Under the pieces are notes generated by a model, which was not told the DNA's origin, made no database searches, and saw only the letters and a program-made list of their open reading frames with translations. Made by a program: the position numbers and the translations under genes. Source: Nostoc sp. ATCC 43529 (GTDB lineage: Bacteria; Cyanobacteriota; Cyanobacteriia; Cyanobacteriales; Nostocaceae). From it: 64,000 nucleotides of DNA. This document shows positions 54,030 through 62,946 of the stretch, one piece after another. The stretch covers positions 62,001 through 126,000 of the forward strand of contig LWTK01000094.1 in NCBI GenBank assembly GCA_003326205.1, read 5' to 3'. The first letter of the stretch is position 1. Every line of letters begins with the position of its first letter.

Positions 54030-54419
54030 TTAACGGCGGTAATCCTGGTCTGCGGGGTCGCCATAGGGATCTTCACTAGCTGGGCGGACATCACCGTAAG
54101 ATCCTATATCTGCGGGGTCACCGTAGGGATCTTCGCTAGCTGGGCGGACGTTACCGTAAGATGCGATATCTGCGGGATCGCCGTAGGGATCTTCGCTGGC
54201 TGGGCGGACGTTACCGTAAGATGCGATATCTGCGGGGTCGCCGTAGGGGTCTTCGCTAGCTGGGCGAACATTTCCGTATGATGCTGGATCTGCGGGGTCG
54301 CCGTAGGGGTCTTCGCTAGCTGGACGGACATTGCGATCGCGGTATTCATCTATTTCAGCTTGGTCGCGGTTTGACCCCAAGAGGAAATCTTTCGCCTTTC
54401 GCAAAAAGTCATCTACCAT
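54030..54419 (-). CDS. Tandem 20-residue repeat protein
   Basis: 129 residues. A helical N-terminus (MVDDFLRKAKDFLLGSNRDQ) is followed by five copies of a 20-residue unit of the form VRPASEDPYGDPADIASYGN, the last shortened and ending DQDYRR. The DNA repeats with a 60-bp period, nearly exact. The repeats are acidic, Pro/Gly/Tyr-rich and probably disordered. No signal peptide. I know similar short proteins in Nostocales only as hypothetical. It shares strand and proximity (75 bases) with the upstream lipoprotein gene. Confidence 0.8.
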   Translation of the reverse strand: MVDDFLRKAKDFLLGSNRDQAEIDEYRDRNVRPASEDPYGDPADPASYGNVRPASEDPYGDPADIASYGNVRPASEDPYGDPADIASYGNVRPASEDPYGDPADIGSYGDVRPASEDPYGDPADQDYRR

Positions 54420-54494
54420 GATTTGTCTCCTGATTTAAGTTCGTGTTTCCGACATGAGCGATCGGCTTTATCCTCTAGGAACACCTTTGCCGAT

Positions 54495-54983
54495 CTAAAA
54501 TGCCGGAGCTGCTGATGAAGTTAAGTTACTTAGGTCGCGACCTGTGGAACGCCCGTTATAACCTTGGAAATCCTGGTACTGTCGCGCCTCAGATTCCGGT
54601 ACTCGAATTCCTTCTGATGGTGGAGTTACCCAGTGAGCGCGATGTTCAGCATCGCGGTAATATACACGCCCATTTTTAGAAAGATAGTACTTACCTTGCG
54701 CTCCTTCTTGGGGAGCATTTTTATGCTGGTTGTAGAGGTAGTAAAGTGCTGCTGCACCCGCCAAAATCGCCACTTTTTGACCGCCAGACAAGCCCTTTTT
54801 AACTTCGGGTTGGGTGCTGCGATCGCTCACTGTTCTACCAACACTATCATCAACTGGTGGTGGTACATTGGCACTTCGGGAACCGCCTCCGCAGCTACTC
54901 AGCAATGGCACTGTTAGCAATGCCGAAAGCAAAACAGCCAGCAAACGTGAAACTACTTTACGTTCTTTAAATATTGTAATCAT
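54495..54983 (-). CDS. Putative lipoprotein
   Basis: 162 residues. Signal peptide with lipobox LLSSC at about residues 27-31, then GGGSRSANVPPP, a hydrophobic helix (GGQKVAILAGAAALYYLYN) and a C-terminal region GKYYLSKNGRVYYRDAEHRA that recurs in cyanobacterial membrane proteins. Predicted to be anchored at a membrane and exposed to periplasm or lumen. Function unknown. Confidence 0.78.
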   Translation of the reverse strand: MITIFKERKVVSRLLAVLLSALLTVPLLSSCGGGSRSANVPPPVDDSVGRTVSDRSTQPEVKKGLSGGQKVAILAGAAALYYLYNQHKNAPQEGAQGKYYLSKNGRVYYRDAEHRAHWVTPPSEGIRVPESEARQYQDFQGYNGRSTGRDLSNLTSSAAPAF

Positions 54984-55320
54984 CGGATCTCATCATCATC
55001 TACGTTTACTAAAAGCCTTGCTGTTGTAGCAACAGAGTTAGAGTTCCTGTTAGTTTACCTGTAATTACAAAAACATTTACCGTTGATTTACAACAGCACA
55101 ACTACAGCATTTCATTAATATAATGAGCAAATTTATTGAATATTACATCTTGCCTTTGAGGGAAACTCACTTCATCCCAACGAAATATCTTTTTGATTTC
55201 TGATGAATTTATTTCCTGTCAGCATAAAAATATTCAGCAATTTCTCGGTTATTTTTTTGTGCTAAATTACTTAAAAAGATACAGCTAGCATAAATACTTT
55301 TGTCAAAAAAAACACACAAT
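54984..55320. other. Divergent intergenic region before the ATPase/nuclease cassette
   Basis: AT-rich, 337 bases, without HIP1 sites or repeats. Expected to carry the cassette promoter. No operator-like palindrome stands out. Confidence 0.5.
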
Positions 55321-55980
55321 ATGGCATTAAAAAACACGCTCCAAGTAAAAACTCGTCTGCTTTTGGCTTTATGGGATTTAGGAGGAATACAGCAAGAAGT
55401 TAAGAAAGGTCAATTTACTAAGCGAATTGTATCGAAAAAACAAAAATTAGCAGATTATCAGAATGTATTTAATGAATTAGAGAACCAAGGAGCGATCGCA
55501 ATTTCCAAAAAGGGGTACTCTCTGATATCTCCCAAGGGATTAGAGGTATTGGGTGAGGGTTTGAGGAGTGGTGATTTTAAGTTTGAAGGGACAATTGTCG
55601 GAACTTGGGCGGCGAATGCCTTGGTGAAGTGGATTCGTGAAAAAGGCGTTGTGGTAACTAGTGCAGATGTAAGAGTCAATGGGAAGAGTGGGGCGATCGC
55701 TTCTTACGACGAGTTTAAGTCACTGGCGTTAGAAGTCTACGACAAGTTGAACCAAAACTACAACTTAGACGATCTAGTGCCAATTTATCGGATTAGGAGA
55801 GAAATAGGCGATCGGGTTAGTCGTGAAGATTTCAATGAGTGGCTGCTGGAAATGCAAGAGAAGGACATTTTGCAACTCCAAGGCGGCAGCTTGTCAGACA
55901 GCGATTCGGACAAATTGGAAGATTCCATAACTACCCCAGTAAGTGGGTTACGCTGCTACGCTAAGCGTTTAAACTCATAA
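55321..55980 (+). CDS. Winged-helix-like protein, first gene of the ATPase/nuclease cassette
   Basis: 220 residues, no signal or membrane segment. The N-terminal part looks like a winged helix (TRLLLALWDLGGIQQEV, then YQNVFNELENQGAIAISKKG and the wing GYSLISPKG). The C-terminal part has a second similar pattern (VPIYRIRREIGDRVSREDFN, EMQEKDILQLQGG). Start taken at ATG 55321; a TTG seven codons earlier is open. It precedes the P-loop ATPase by 122 bases on the same strand. Likely DNA-binding or an adaptor of the ATPase; the family was not recognised. Confidence 0.7.
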   Translation: MALKNTLQVKTRLLLALWDLGGIQQEVKKGQFTKRIVSKKQKLADYQNVFNELENQGAIAISKKGYSLISPKGLEVLGEGLRSGDFKFEGTIVGTWAANALVKWIREKGVVVTSADVRVNGKSGAIASYDEFKSLALEVYDKLNQNYNLDDLVPIYRIRREIGDRVSREDFNEWLLEMQEKDILQLQGGSLSDSDSDKLEDSITTPVSGLRCYAKRLNS

Positions 55981-56102
55981 ATCAATTATTAGGTTGCTCT
56001 TCACACTCTCTCGAACGTCAATTTTAGATGTTGTGTAGCTATAAATAATGAGCAATCCAAAATCTAGTATTCAAAATCCAAAATTAACCTCACTCTAGAT
56101 CA

Positions 56103-57914
56103 ATGTCTAATGACAACGCCCTAATTAATGCCATTAAAAATCACAACCCATTTGACAGACCTTTAGTAGTTAGAAGTCAAGATATTTGGGTCACAGGTTT
56201 TCCTGACGTTCCCTCCTTAAATGCCCATGCCTCCGATGCTGTTTTTGATGCGATTGAAAGAGTTCGCACCAAACAACAGCCAGTCATAGGCATTACAATC
56301 AAGGCTGAAAGAGGACTAGGTAAAAGCCATCTTATCAGTCGAATTCGTCACCAACTTCAGGCTGATGGTAGTGCTTTATTTGTTTATACAAGCGAGATTA
56401 ACGATTTAAATCGAATTAAAGGTGAATTTTTACGAAATTTAGCAAATAGCCTCAAACACATAGGTAGCCAAGGAATGAGTCAGTGGCGGGAATTAGCAAC
56501 TGCTATTTTCAATGAAGCTTACAACAAAGCTTTCACGCCTGATGAGATGGTTCGTCACTTTTCTGAAGTTTTAAGAGTAAATTCCAAGGTAGTTGAGCAT
56601 TGGACTGATAAAGTCTTGGGAATTAAGCATGATATTGAAAACCCTGACATTATTGCTGCGATTTTATGGACACTTTCTTCTAATCCATCTGAGGAGCGTT
56701 ACGCTATAAACTGGCTTGCTGGTCAAGAACTACCACAATCGAGAGCTGATGCACTAGGTTTAGCAAACTCTAGCGCCCAGGATAGAGAAGCCCAAGCTTT
56801 CAGCACAGTTCGTCAAATTCTTGACTTGATTAGTGATTACAAACCAATAGTCATTTGTTTTGATGAATTAGAAAGTATTCTTATGTGTAATGATGCCGGA
56901 TTCACAGCATCACAAGTTACTGCTATTTTAGCGAAAGATTTATACGATAAAATTAAACGCGGTGTTTTTATAACAGCGATGTTTCCTCAAACCTGGATCG
57001 ATCAAATAAGAGCTTTAAAAGAGGCAGAATCAGTTACAGATCGGATCGCTCAAAGAACTATTGAGTTAACTTATCTTAAATCTGAAGATGTTATTGCCTT
57101 AGTTTCCCAGTGGTTAAAAGACTTTTATGAACAACAGGAAGTAACACCGCCTTATTCAGTTTATCCTTTTGATGAAGAGAAACTGAAAGAGCTAGGAAAG
57201 GAAAGACCAATGGTAAGAAAAGTGTTGCAGTGGTGTAAAGAAAACTGGAGTGTTCCAACTATAATAATACCTCCACCTCCGCCTAAACATCCAGTAGAAT
57301 CTGCTTACAATAATGAAATAACAGCTTTGAAAGATAAGATAAAAGATGAGATTGAGGATAACAAAAAAGTCGCTAATGCACTGCAATTTAGCTTTTCTAC
57401 TATAGTTGGGCAAACTTTAGAAAATGTCCAAATTATAGAAATTGTAGATGTTAAAGCTCGTAGTGCAGACCAAGGATATATAAATTTTAAAATTGTTGGT
57501 CAGGAAAACACCAATGTTGTCAAAATTGGAGTTTCTGTTCTTGAAGGAGTTAGCGGTAGGTTTCTCCAAGCTGGGTTGAAACGCTTAATTGAATACAAAG
57601 AGTTTGATTTAACTCGTGGCTGCTTAGTTCGTTCTAAAAAAATTAGCAGCGGTACTAAAGCTAAACAATATTTAGATGCTCTTTTGTCACGTCATCTAGG
57701 TGGCGAATGGGTATTATTAAAAAATGAAGATATTAAGCCACTTTTAGCCATTAATTATGTTATGAAAGCGAGAAATGATTATGAATTAACTGAAGCAGAA
57801 ATCATTGATTTTGCTATACAAAATCGAATAGTACTTGATAATAATCTCATACGTGAAATTCTTAGCGATCCGTCTGGGCAAATTCCTGAAGATGCTATTG
57901 ATGAAGATATTTAA
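56103..57914 (+). CDS. P-loop ATPase, central gene of the cassette
   Basis: 603 residues. Walker A is AERGLGKSH near residues 68-76 and Walker B is IVICFDELES near 249-258, which is an ORC/AAA-like arrangement. A sensor-like region (GVFITAMFPQTW) and a helical lid follow. After a Pro-rich linker (IIPPPPPKHP) comes a C-terminal domain of about 190 residues with alternating beta strands and helices. The layout resembles BrxC/PglY- and DndH-like ATPases of phage-defence systems, but no specific family is assigned. Lies between the winged-helix-like gene and the nuclease gene. Confidence 0.75.
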   Translation: MSNDNALINAIKNHNPFDRPLVVRSQDIWVTGFPDVPSLNAHASDAVFDAIERVRTKQQPVIGITIKAERGLGKSHLISRIRHQLQADGSALFVYTSEINDLNRIKGEFLRNLANSLKHIGSQGMSQWRELATAIFNEAYNKAFTPDEMVRHFSEVLRVNSKVVEHWTDKVLGIKHDIENPDIIAAILWTLSSNPSEERYAINWLAGQELPQSRADALGLANSSAQDREAQAFSTVRQILDLISDYKPIVICFDELESILMCNDAGFTASQVTAILAKDLYDKIKRGVFITAMFPQTWIDQIRALKEAESVTDRIAQRTIELTYLKSEDVIALVSQWLKDFYEQQEVTPPYSVYPFDEEKLKELGKERPMVRKVLQWCKENWSVPTIIIPPPPPKHPVESAYNNEITALKDKIKDEIEDNKKVANALQFSFSTIVGQTLENVQIIEIVDVKARSADQGYINFKIVGQENTNVVKIGVSVLEGVSGRFLQAGLKRLIEYKEFDLTRGCLVRSKKISSGTKAKQYLDALLSRHLGGEWVLLKNEDIKPLLAINYVMKARNDYELTEAEIIDFAIQNRIVLDNNLIREILSDPSGQIPEDAIDEDI

Positions 57915-58010
57915 AAAATTTACCTTAAATTAAAAGCTTGAGCTAAAGAAACCAAGCCCGTAGAAGTAGACTTATTTTTTTAGTCGCAATATTTGAATTT
58001 TTCAGCAATA

Positions 58011-59486
58011 ATGAATAATTCTGTTGTCATTAATACTGCTATTTGCTTGCCTGCACCAGATATTGAGGCATTAATTCAAGGACGAGTAATTGTCGCTATG
58101 TGCAAAAATTATATTGTTCCAGAGCGTCAATTTGCCCTTTATCCAAGCGATGGTTCAATTAATATACTGCCAGTTGACCAGTACTATCAATCAAATTTCT
58201 TGACTACTGCTAAAACTATTCTTGCCCAAGTAAGTGCTGAAACTATATCAGTTAGAGCCTGGGTAAGATGTGAAAAGTGTGAACCTCTAGATAATACTGA
58301 ATCATTGTCTGCTTTATCACCGCTAACAATTTGGACTACAGAAGCTTTACAAGAAATATTAACGCAAAGACATAATATTTTTTTGTTATACTTACGCGTA
58401 TATCACTTACCCAAAGTAATTACACTTTCTATAAAGGTAAACAGCCAGTTTGTTTACTTAGCAGAACCTTTAACTATTTCCGAAGTCACACCCGTATTAG
58501 AAGATCGCACTTTCGCCCAACGCAAGCATCAACTAGAAAATCGACAGCCACCGCTGCATCCCGAACTTGAAGAATTACAAAGTGCGATCGCATCTCTAAT
58601 CATTAGCCAACCAGCAGCAAAACAATTGGACGATGAGATCAAAGTATTTTTAGGTTGGAGTAGTGACAATCGCATTATTAAGCAACCCGATGCAAATTTA
58701 GCTTGGATAAATGATATTGCAAAATTAGGCGATCGCAGCATTGAACAAGACGAGAAAAAAAGCAACTACCAAGCTGGTACAGATTTTGAAAATATCGCAC
58801 GTCAAAGTTTAGAGTTTTTAGGCTTCAAAGTTGAAAGTGCTTTCAAAGGTGGTGCTGGAGGCTTAGATTTATATTGTTCAAAACCTTACCCTATTATTTG
58901 TGAGTGTAAGGCGGGTAAGCTGATTCCAAGTCGTACTGTTGAGGAATTACTAAAACTTGGTGGGATGCACTTAGGTAAAACTCAACTACTAACTTCAGCT
59001 AAATTAGTAATTGGCCCTGGTAATCCATCTCCAGATACACTAAAAGCCGCTAAAGAATGGGAAGTAAGTATTATTAATGCTATGACTTTACAAAAGCTCG
59101 TTGAATTTAAAGCAAAATACCCAGGTGCTATTAATTTAGTGGAATTACAGCAATATCTACAACCTGGACAAATTGACTACAAAATTGATGAATATATTGA
59201 TAAATTGGAGAGAGCGATTAAGTTGCGATCGCACATTATCGAACTTGTCAAAAATTATTTGCAAAACTCAGGCACAGAATCTGCTGGTGTCGAAGCTTTA
59301 CATGGTGCTTACTTCGGTTCGCTTCCACCACAGGCATTAAAAACAGACGAAATGCATGAAATTTTAATAGAACTTTCTTCACCATTAACAGGCTATTTAG
59401 GAAGAATTAAAGGTAGTGATTGGAGGGGCGATCGCTTTTACTTTCTACGCGAGTTACCAATTAATACCAACAGCGTCTTTTCGTAA
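58011..59486 (+). CDS. DUF1802 domain fused to a PD-(D/E)XK nuclease domain
   Basis: 491 residues from ATG 58011 (a TTG six codons earlier is open). The N-terminal 150 residues look like a divergent DUF1802 domain (FALYPSDGSINILP, LTIWTTEALQE, NIFLLYLRVYHLPKVI). From about 262 a restriction-endonuclease-like core appears: FENIARQSLEFLGFKVE, GGAGGLDLY with Asp286, and ICECKAGK with Glu298 and Lys300, the D...ExK catalytic pattern. A helical C-terminus of about 110 residues follows. A nuclease working with the ATPase just upstream (96-base gap) is the natural reading. Confidence 0.75.
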   Translation: MNNSVVINTAICLPAPDIEALIQGRVIVAMCKNYIVPERQFALYPSDGSINILPVDQYYQSNFLTTAKTILAQVSAETISVRAWVRCEKCEPLDNTESLSALSPLTIWTTEALQEILTQRHNIFLLYLRVYHLPKVITLSIKVNSQFVYLAEPLTISEVTPVLEDRTFAQRKHQLENRQPPLHPELEELQSAIASLIISQPAAKQLDDEIKVFLGWSSDNRIIKQPDANLAWINDIAKLGDRSIEQDEKKSNYQAGTDFENIARQSLEFLGFKVESAFKGGAGGLDLYCSKPYPIICECKAGKLIPSRTVEELLKLGGMHLGKTQLLTSAKLVIGPGNPSPDTLKAAKEWEVSIINAMTLQKLVEFKAKYPGAINLVELQQYLQPGQIDYKIDEYIDKLERAIKLRSHIIELVKNYLQNSGTESAGVEALHGAYFGSLPPQALKTDEMHEILIELSSPLTGYLGRIKGSDWRGDRFYFLRELPINTNSVFS

Positions 59487-59496
59487 AGGTTCGCAG

Positions 59497-59859
59497 TTAT
59501 CCCAAAGTTAATATACCAGCCTGATAATTAACTAGCAGCGGTAGAATTTTTAACCACTCTGAACCTAACAAAACTTCTGTAATTTCATCCCCTGCATAAA
59601 CAGGGATTTCATACTCCTGTTCGTTTAATATCACTTTACCTAAATAAATATCAAATCTTGATTCTCCCTTAGCTGTTCGTAGAGGTTCTTCACCGATGTA
59701 AACCCAATCAAGGCACTCTAAATCTTGTTTATTAATAGCTAGAAATCCCGTGAAACCAGTATCTAACATGACATCCACAGGCAGATTTAATCCATCATCA
59801 GTTATTAACTCAATTTCAAAAAATAGTTGCCCATTTTCTCCAAAGTTACCCAAAATCAT
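59497..59859 (-). CDS. Clan AA (retropepsin-like) aspartic protease
   Basis: 120 residues, single domain: VDVMLDTGFTGFLAINKQDL has the DTG catalytic motif, and VLLGSEWLKILPLLVNYQAG is the typical C-terminal half. Such one-domain proteins work as dimers. Its ATG overlaps the stop of the upstream gene (ATGA), so they are translated together. Similar pairs are widespread and repeated in cyanobacterial genomes; the substrate is unknown, and the upstream partner may be the target or regulator. Confidence 0.82.
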   Translation of the reverse strand: MILGNFGENGQLFFEIELITDDGLNLPVDVMLDTGFTGFLAINKQDLECLDWVYIGEEPLRTAKGESRFDIYLGKVILNEQEYEIPVYAGDEITEVLLGSEWLKILPLLVNYQAGILTLG

Positions 59860-60173
59860 ATTGTGCCAGTTGTTCCCGTTTCATTGAGGCAAAATACACA
59901 ATGTCTATTATTTGGGTACTTTTCTAAAGCTTTTTTATGAGCTTGCATTATGTCGGCATCAATCAAGTAATCTCCACTATCTGGTTCCACAGCAATATAC
60001 CAGCCATAGTGTTCTTCAATTAAATCGGGACGTACACGCTCAAAAATTGCCCGACAACGCCGATAATATGCTTCATCTTCTGCTTTGCGTTTGGCAAGTT
60101 CTTCTGGTGATAAAGTGCGTTCTGGAAAGATTCTACCCCGACGTGCGGGTTGTTTTGCAGTTGATTCTGTCAT
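59856..60173 (-). CDS. Hypothetical partner of the aspartic protease
   Basis: 105 residues. A basic, disordered N-terminus (AKQPARRGRIFPERTLSPEE) and charged helix (LAKRKAEDEAYYRRCRAIFE) precede a compact part with YGWYIAVEPDSGDYLIDAD and CVFCLNETG. Coupled by a 4-base overlap to the retropepsin-like gene. This kind of pair often travels in accessory regions and resembles toxin-antitoxin organisation, but no such role is shown. Confidence 0.7.
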   Translation of the reverse strand: MTESTAKQPARRGRIFPERTLSPEELAKRKAEDEAYYRRCRAIFERVRPDLIEEHYGWYIAVEPDSGDYLIDADIMQAHKKALEKYPNNRHCVFCLNETGTTGTI

Positions 60174-60456
60174 GGTTTAAGCTTACCTGTTGACGTTGCT
60201 TTAACTTTCTTTAACTTTATATTATGGGAACTAACAACGAACGATGCCCAATCTAAGCATCGCTATGTTGAATTTTTTCTCAGTATTTGTGATTTTTAGT
60301 GATAAACTTTACAAAAAATTCATACTTAGCCACTGTGTATTTTCATTTACAACAGATAGTCAACTAAATACTGTCGAAGAGTCTTCTTATACTTACTACA
60401 CTGGTGTTTATTAATTACAATCCAGTAGCAAGTTTAAGACTTAGGAAAAATGAGTC

Positions 60457-61116
60457 ATGTATTATCAAATTTGGAACTTTTTTCTTCAAGAAGATAAATA
60501 TAATTATTGGAAAGAGAGAATAAAAGTTCACAAAAATTTTAACAGAGTTACATGGCAAAAGATTATTGATTTTTTGTCATTGGTTGAGCAGACTTTTGCA
60601 CTCAAATATCGATTAGGAGAAACTGATAGTCTTGACCCATTTCTCAAGTTAGCAACAGAGAATGGTTACAATCTAACAGCAGATGAACTTGCATGGTTTT
60701 TAATTACCAGAAAACAGATTTGGGATCTTTTTGATTTGGCACAAAAAACGCCGTCTCTTAAAGAGCAATTGCTCACTGCTAAAAGTCCGCAGCATTTTGT
60801 CAACATAGCTGCGGAGAACAGTTATTACTTTTCTGTAGATGAATTAGCTTGGTTATTAACTGAAATAAAATCGTCGTCGGAATTAGTCTCTATTAATAAC
60901 AGTGTTGGCGAGATTCTAACTGTCTCGAATTACGGCAGGATTGAAACAGGATACTGGATTTGGCTGGCAGAAGACTGGGGAATTGTAGCGCCATTTTGTC
61001 ATCGCGATAAGCCAAGTACTTTTTTATCTCAAAATATCAATAATCCTTTTTTACCCGATCGCTGTTTCTTACCCAAGAGCTACTTTAACCAACGCCTAAT
61101 GGCAATTCATAATTAA
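60457..61116 (+). CDS. Protein with two Nif11 domains
   Basis: 219 residues. Two Nif11-like helical domains lie at about 33-82 (IIDFLSLVEQTFALKYRLGE, FLKLATENGYNLTADELAWF) and 90-135 (LFDLAQKTPSLKEQLL, FVNIAAENSYYFSVDELAWL). The last 80 residues are different (RIETGYWIWLAEDWGIVAPF). Nif11 domains serve as leader peptides in RiPP precursors and also occur near nitrogenase genes. No double-glycine cleavage site and no modifying enzyme are nearby, so this may be a structural variant rather than a precursor. Confidence 0.72.
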   Translation: MYYQIWNFFLQEDKYNYWKERIKVHKNFNRVTWQKIIDFLSLVEQTFALKYRLGETDSLDPFLKLATENGYNLTADELAWFLITRKQIWDLFDLAQKTPSLKEQLLTAKSPQHFVNIAAENSYYFSVDELAWLLTEIKSSSELVSINNSVGEILTVSNYGRIETGYWIWLAEDWGIVAPFCHRDKPSTFLSQNINNPFLPDRCFLPKSYFNQRLMAIHN

Positions 61117-61140
61117 AATAATGAGTTTCCCATTATACAA

Positions 61141-61185
61141 TGAAGCATCCTAGACTGAAGATATATCTTCTATCAGGATGCTTCA
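61141..61185. terminator. Hairpin after the Nif11 gene
   Basis: TGAAGCATCCT / AGGATGCTTCA stem containing an inner GAAGATATATCTTC palindrome. It lies between convergent genes and probably ends the nif11-like transcript; the T-run is poor. Confidence 0.6.
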
Positions 61186-61247
61186 CAATAAAAAATTGTT
61201 GCAGATACAACAATTATCGACAAAATGTAATATCTGCACTAGAGTTA

Positions 61248-62834
61248 TCAGCTAGCAGAAACCGTCAAACTGCTGGGTTTATGAAGATCGCCTTGCAAAA
61301 CCACACCGCGCTGATTGGTATGGAGATGACGCAAAATCTTATAAATCGCTTCAACTTGCTCTGATGCACCAGCCTTTTCGGCGAGTTCTTCCAAAGAAAG
61401 GGGAGCTTTTTCTTTTTGTAGCACTGCTACTACTCGTGTTTGTAAGTCAAGAATACCGGCGGCGGCTTTTTTGCCAGCTTCTACGCCTGGTTGATGGTAG
61501 GCGTTGATGTTGACCAAGCTAGCATATAAACCAACAGCACGTTCATACAAAGCGATTAATGCCCCTACAGTCCGGGCGTTAACTTGGGGAATGGTAACTG
61601 TTATTGAATCGCGCTGATTTTCATAAAGTGCTTGTCGGGTTCCTTGGAGAAAACCAGCAAGATAATCACCGGATGTCACTCCCGGATCTATTTCTGCTGA
61701 TGGCCCCTGACGATCTTCTAAAACTTCGATGAGGGTAGCAAAGAAATTCGGCACGCCTTCGCGCAACTGCTGGACGTAAGCATGTTGATCTGTTGAGCCT
61801 TTGTTACCATAAACGGCGATGCCTTGATAGACAGTGTTGCCGTCTAAGTCTTTTTCTTTGCCCAAGGATTCCATCACCAACTGTTGCAGATAGCGGCTGA
61901 ATAACAATAAGCTGTCCTTGTAAGGTAGAACAACCATATCTTTTTCACCCTTGCCATTGCCAGCAAAGTACCAAGACAAAGCAAGCAAAGCTGCTGGGTT
62001 ACTCTTCACATCTGCGACGCGGGTAGCGTCATCCATTTCTTTTGCACCTTGCAGCATGGCGCGAACATCAATGCCTTGCAGTGCTGCTGGTACTAGCCCG
62101 ACGGCAGACATTTCTGATGTGCGTCCTCCCACCCAGTCGTACATGGGAAACCTCGCCAGCCAGCCTTCCTCTTTGGCTACCTTATCGAGGTTGCTATCAG
62201 GGCTGGTAATAGCTACCGCATATTGGGCAAACTCCAAATTGTGTCCGGCGTAGGCTTTTTTAACTTCAATCATGCCGTTGCGAGGTTCTGGCGTTCCCCC
62301 AGATTTGGAGATTACCACTACTAAAGTACTGGCAAGATTGTTTCGCAAATGATTGAGAACGCGATCGATACCTGCCGGATCGCTGTTATCAATAAAGTGA
62401 ATTTTCAGGGGCGGGAAATCAGAGGCCAAGGCTTCAGCGACGAATTGGGGGCCGAGGGCGGAACCACCAATACCAATAGAGATAATATCTGTAAAGCGGT
62501 TGGCTCTGGGAGGATGAATAGCACCTGTTTGGACTTTTTCCGCAAAGGCTTCGATTTGTTCGAGGGTTTGGACAATTTCTTGGGTAAGTTCTGGAGTTGG
62601 CGCTAGATCGGGATTTCGCAGCCAATAGTGTCCAACCATACGGTTCTCATCAGGATTTGCGATCGCACCCTTCTCCAGTTGAGCCATATCCGCAAACGCC
62701 TTTTCAAACTTCGGCCGCAACGACTCCACAAAGGCATCATCAAACCGCATTCGACTTACATCTAAGTACAGTCCTAATCCCTCGTGGAAATATAACCAGT
62801 TTTGGTATCGTTGCCAAAGTGCCCTAGCATCCAT
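61248..62834 (-). CDS. pgi: Glucose-6-phosphate isomerase
   Basis: 528 residues, normal for cyanobacteria. Interconverts glucose-6-P and fructose-6-P in glycolysis, the oxidative pentose phosphate pathway and glycogen metabolism. IGIGGSALGPQFVAEAL, VVVISKSGGTPE (phosphate binding), GGRTSEMSAVGLVPAAL and GSTDQHAYVQQLREG are diagnostic. Intact; not in an operon with its neighbours. Confidence 0.97.
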   Translation of the reverse strand: MDARALWQRYQNWLYFHEGLGLYLDVSRMRFDDAFVESLRPKFEKAFADMAQLEKGAIANPDENRMVGHYWLRNPDLAPTPELTQEIVQTLEQIEAFAEKVQTGAIHPPRANRFTDIISIGIGGSALGPQFVAEALASDFPPLKIHFIDNSDPAGIDRVLNHLRNNLASTLVVVISKSGGTPEPRNGMIEVKKAYAGHNLEFAQYAVAITSPDSNLDKVAKEEGWLARFPMYDWVGGRTSEMSAVGLVPAALQGIDVRAMLQGAKEMDDATRVADVKSNPAALLALSWYFAGNGKGEKDMVVLPYKDSLLLFSRYLQQLVMESLGKEKDLDGNTVYQGIAVYGNKGSTDQHAYVQQLREGVPNFFATLIEVLEDRQGPSAEIDPGVTSGDYLAGFLQGTRQALYENQRDSITVTIPQVNARTVGALIALYERAVGLYASLVNINAYHQPGVEAGKKAAAGILDLQTRVVAVLQKEKAPLSLEELAEKAGASEQVEAIYKILRHLHTNQRGVVLQGDLHKPSSLTVSAS

Positions 62835-62946
62835 AGGGAAATCTCAAGTAAAGTGTTTTTCAAAAACCAGTTTAATGGAACGTAATAGCGATCCCTGCCT
62901 AGCCTTATACAGTTTACAGTTTTAAGTGTTCGCTTAACTCTTTCCC

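Noticed and set aside
55920..55980. Repeat-derived C-terminus on the first cassette gene (SGLRCYAKRLNS)
   Set aside because: The DNA contains GTTACGCTGCTACGCTAAGCG, which resembles REP motifs, but the peptide could equally be native; no second copy was matched convincingly.
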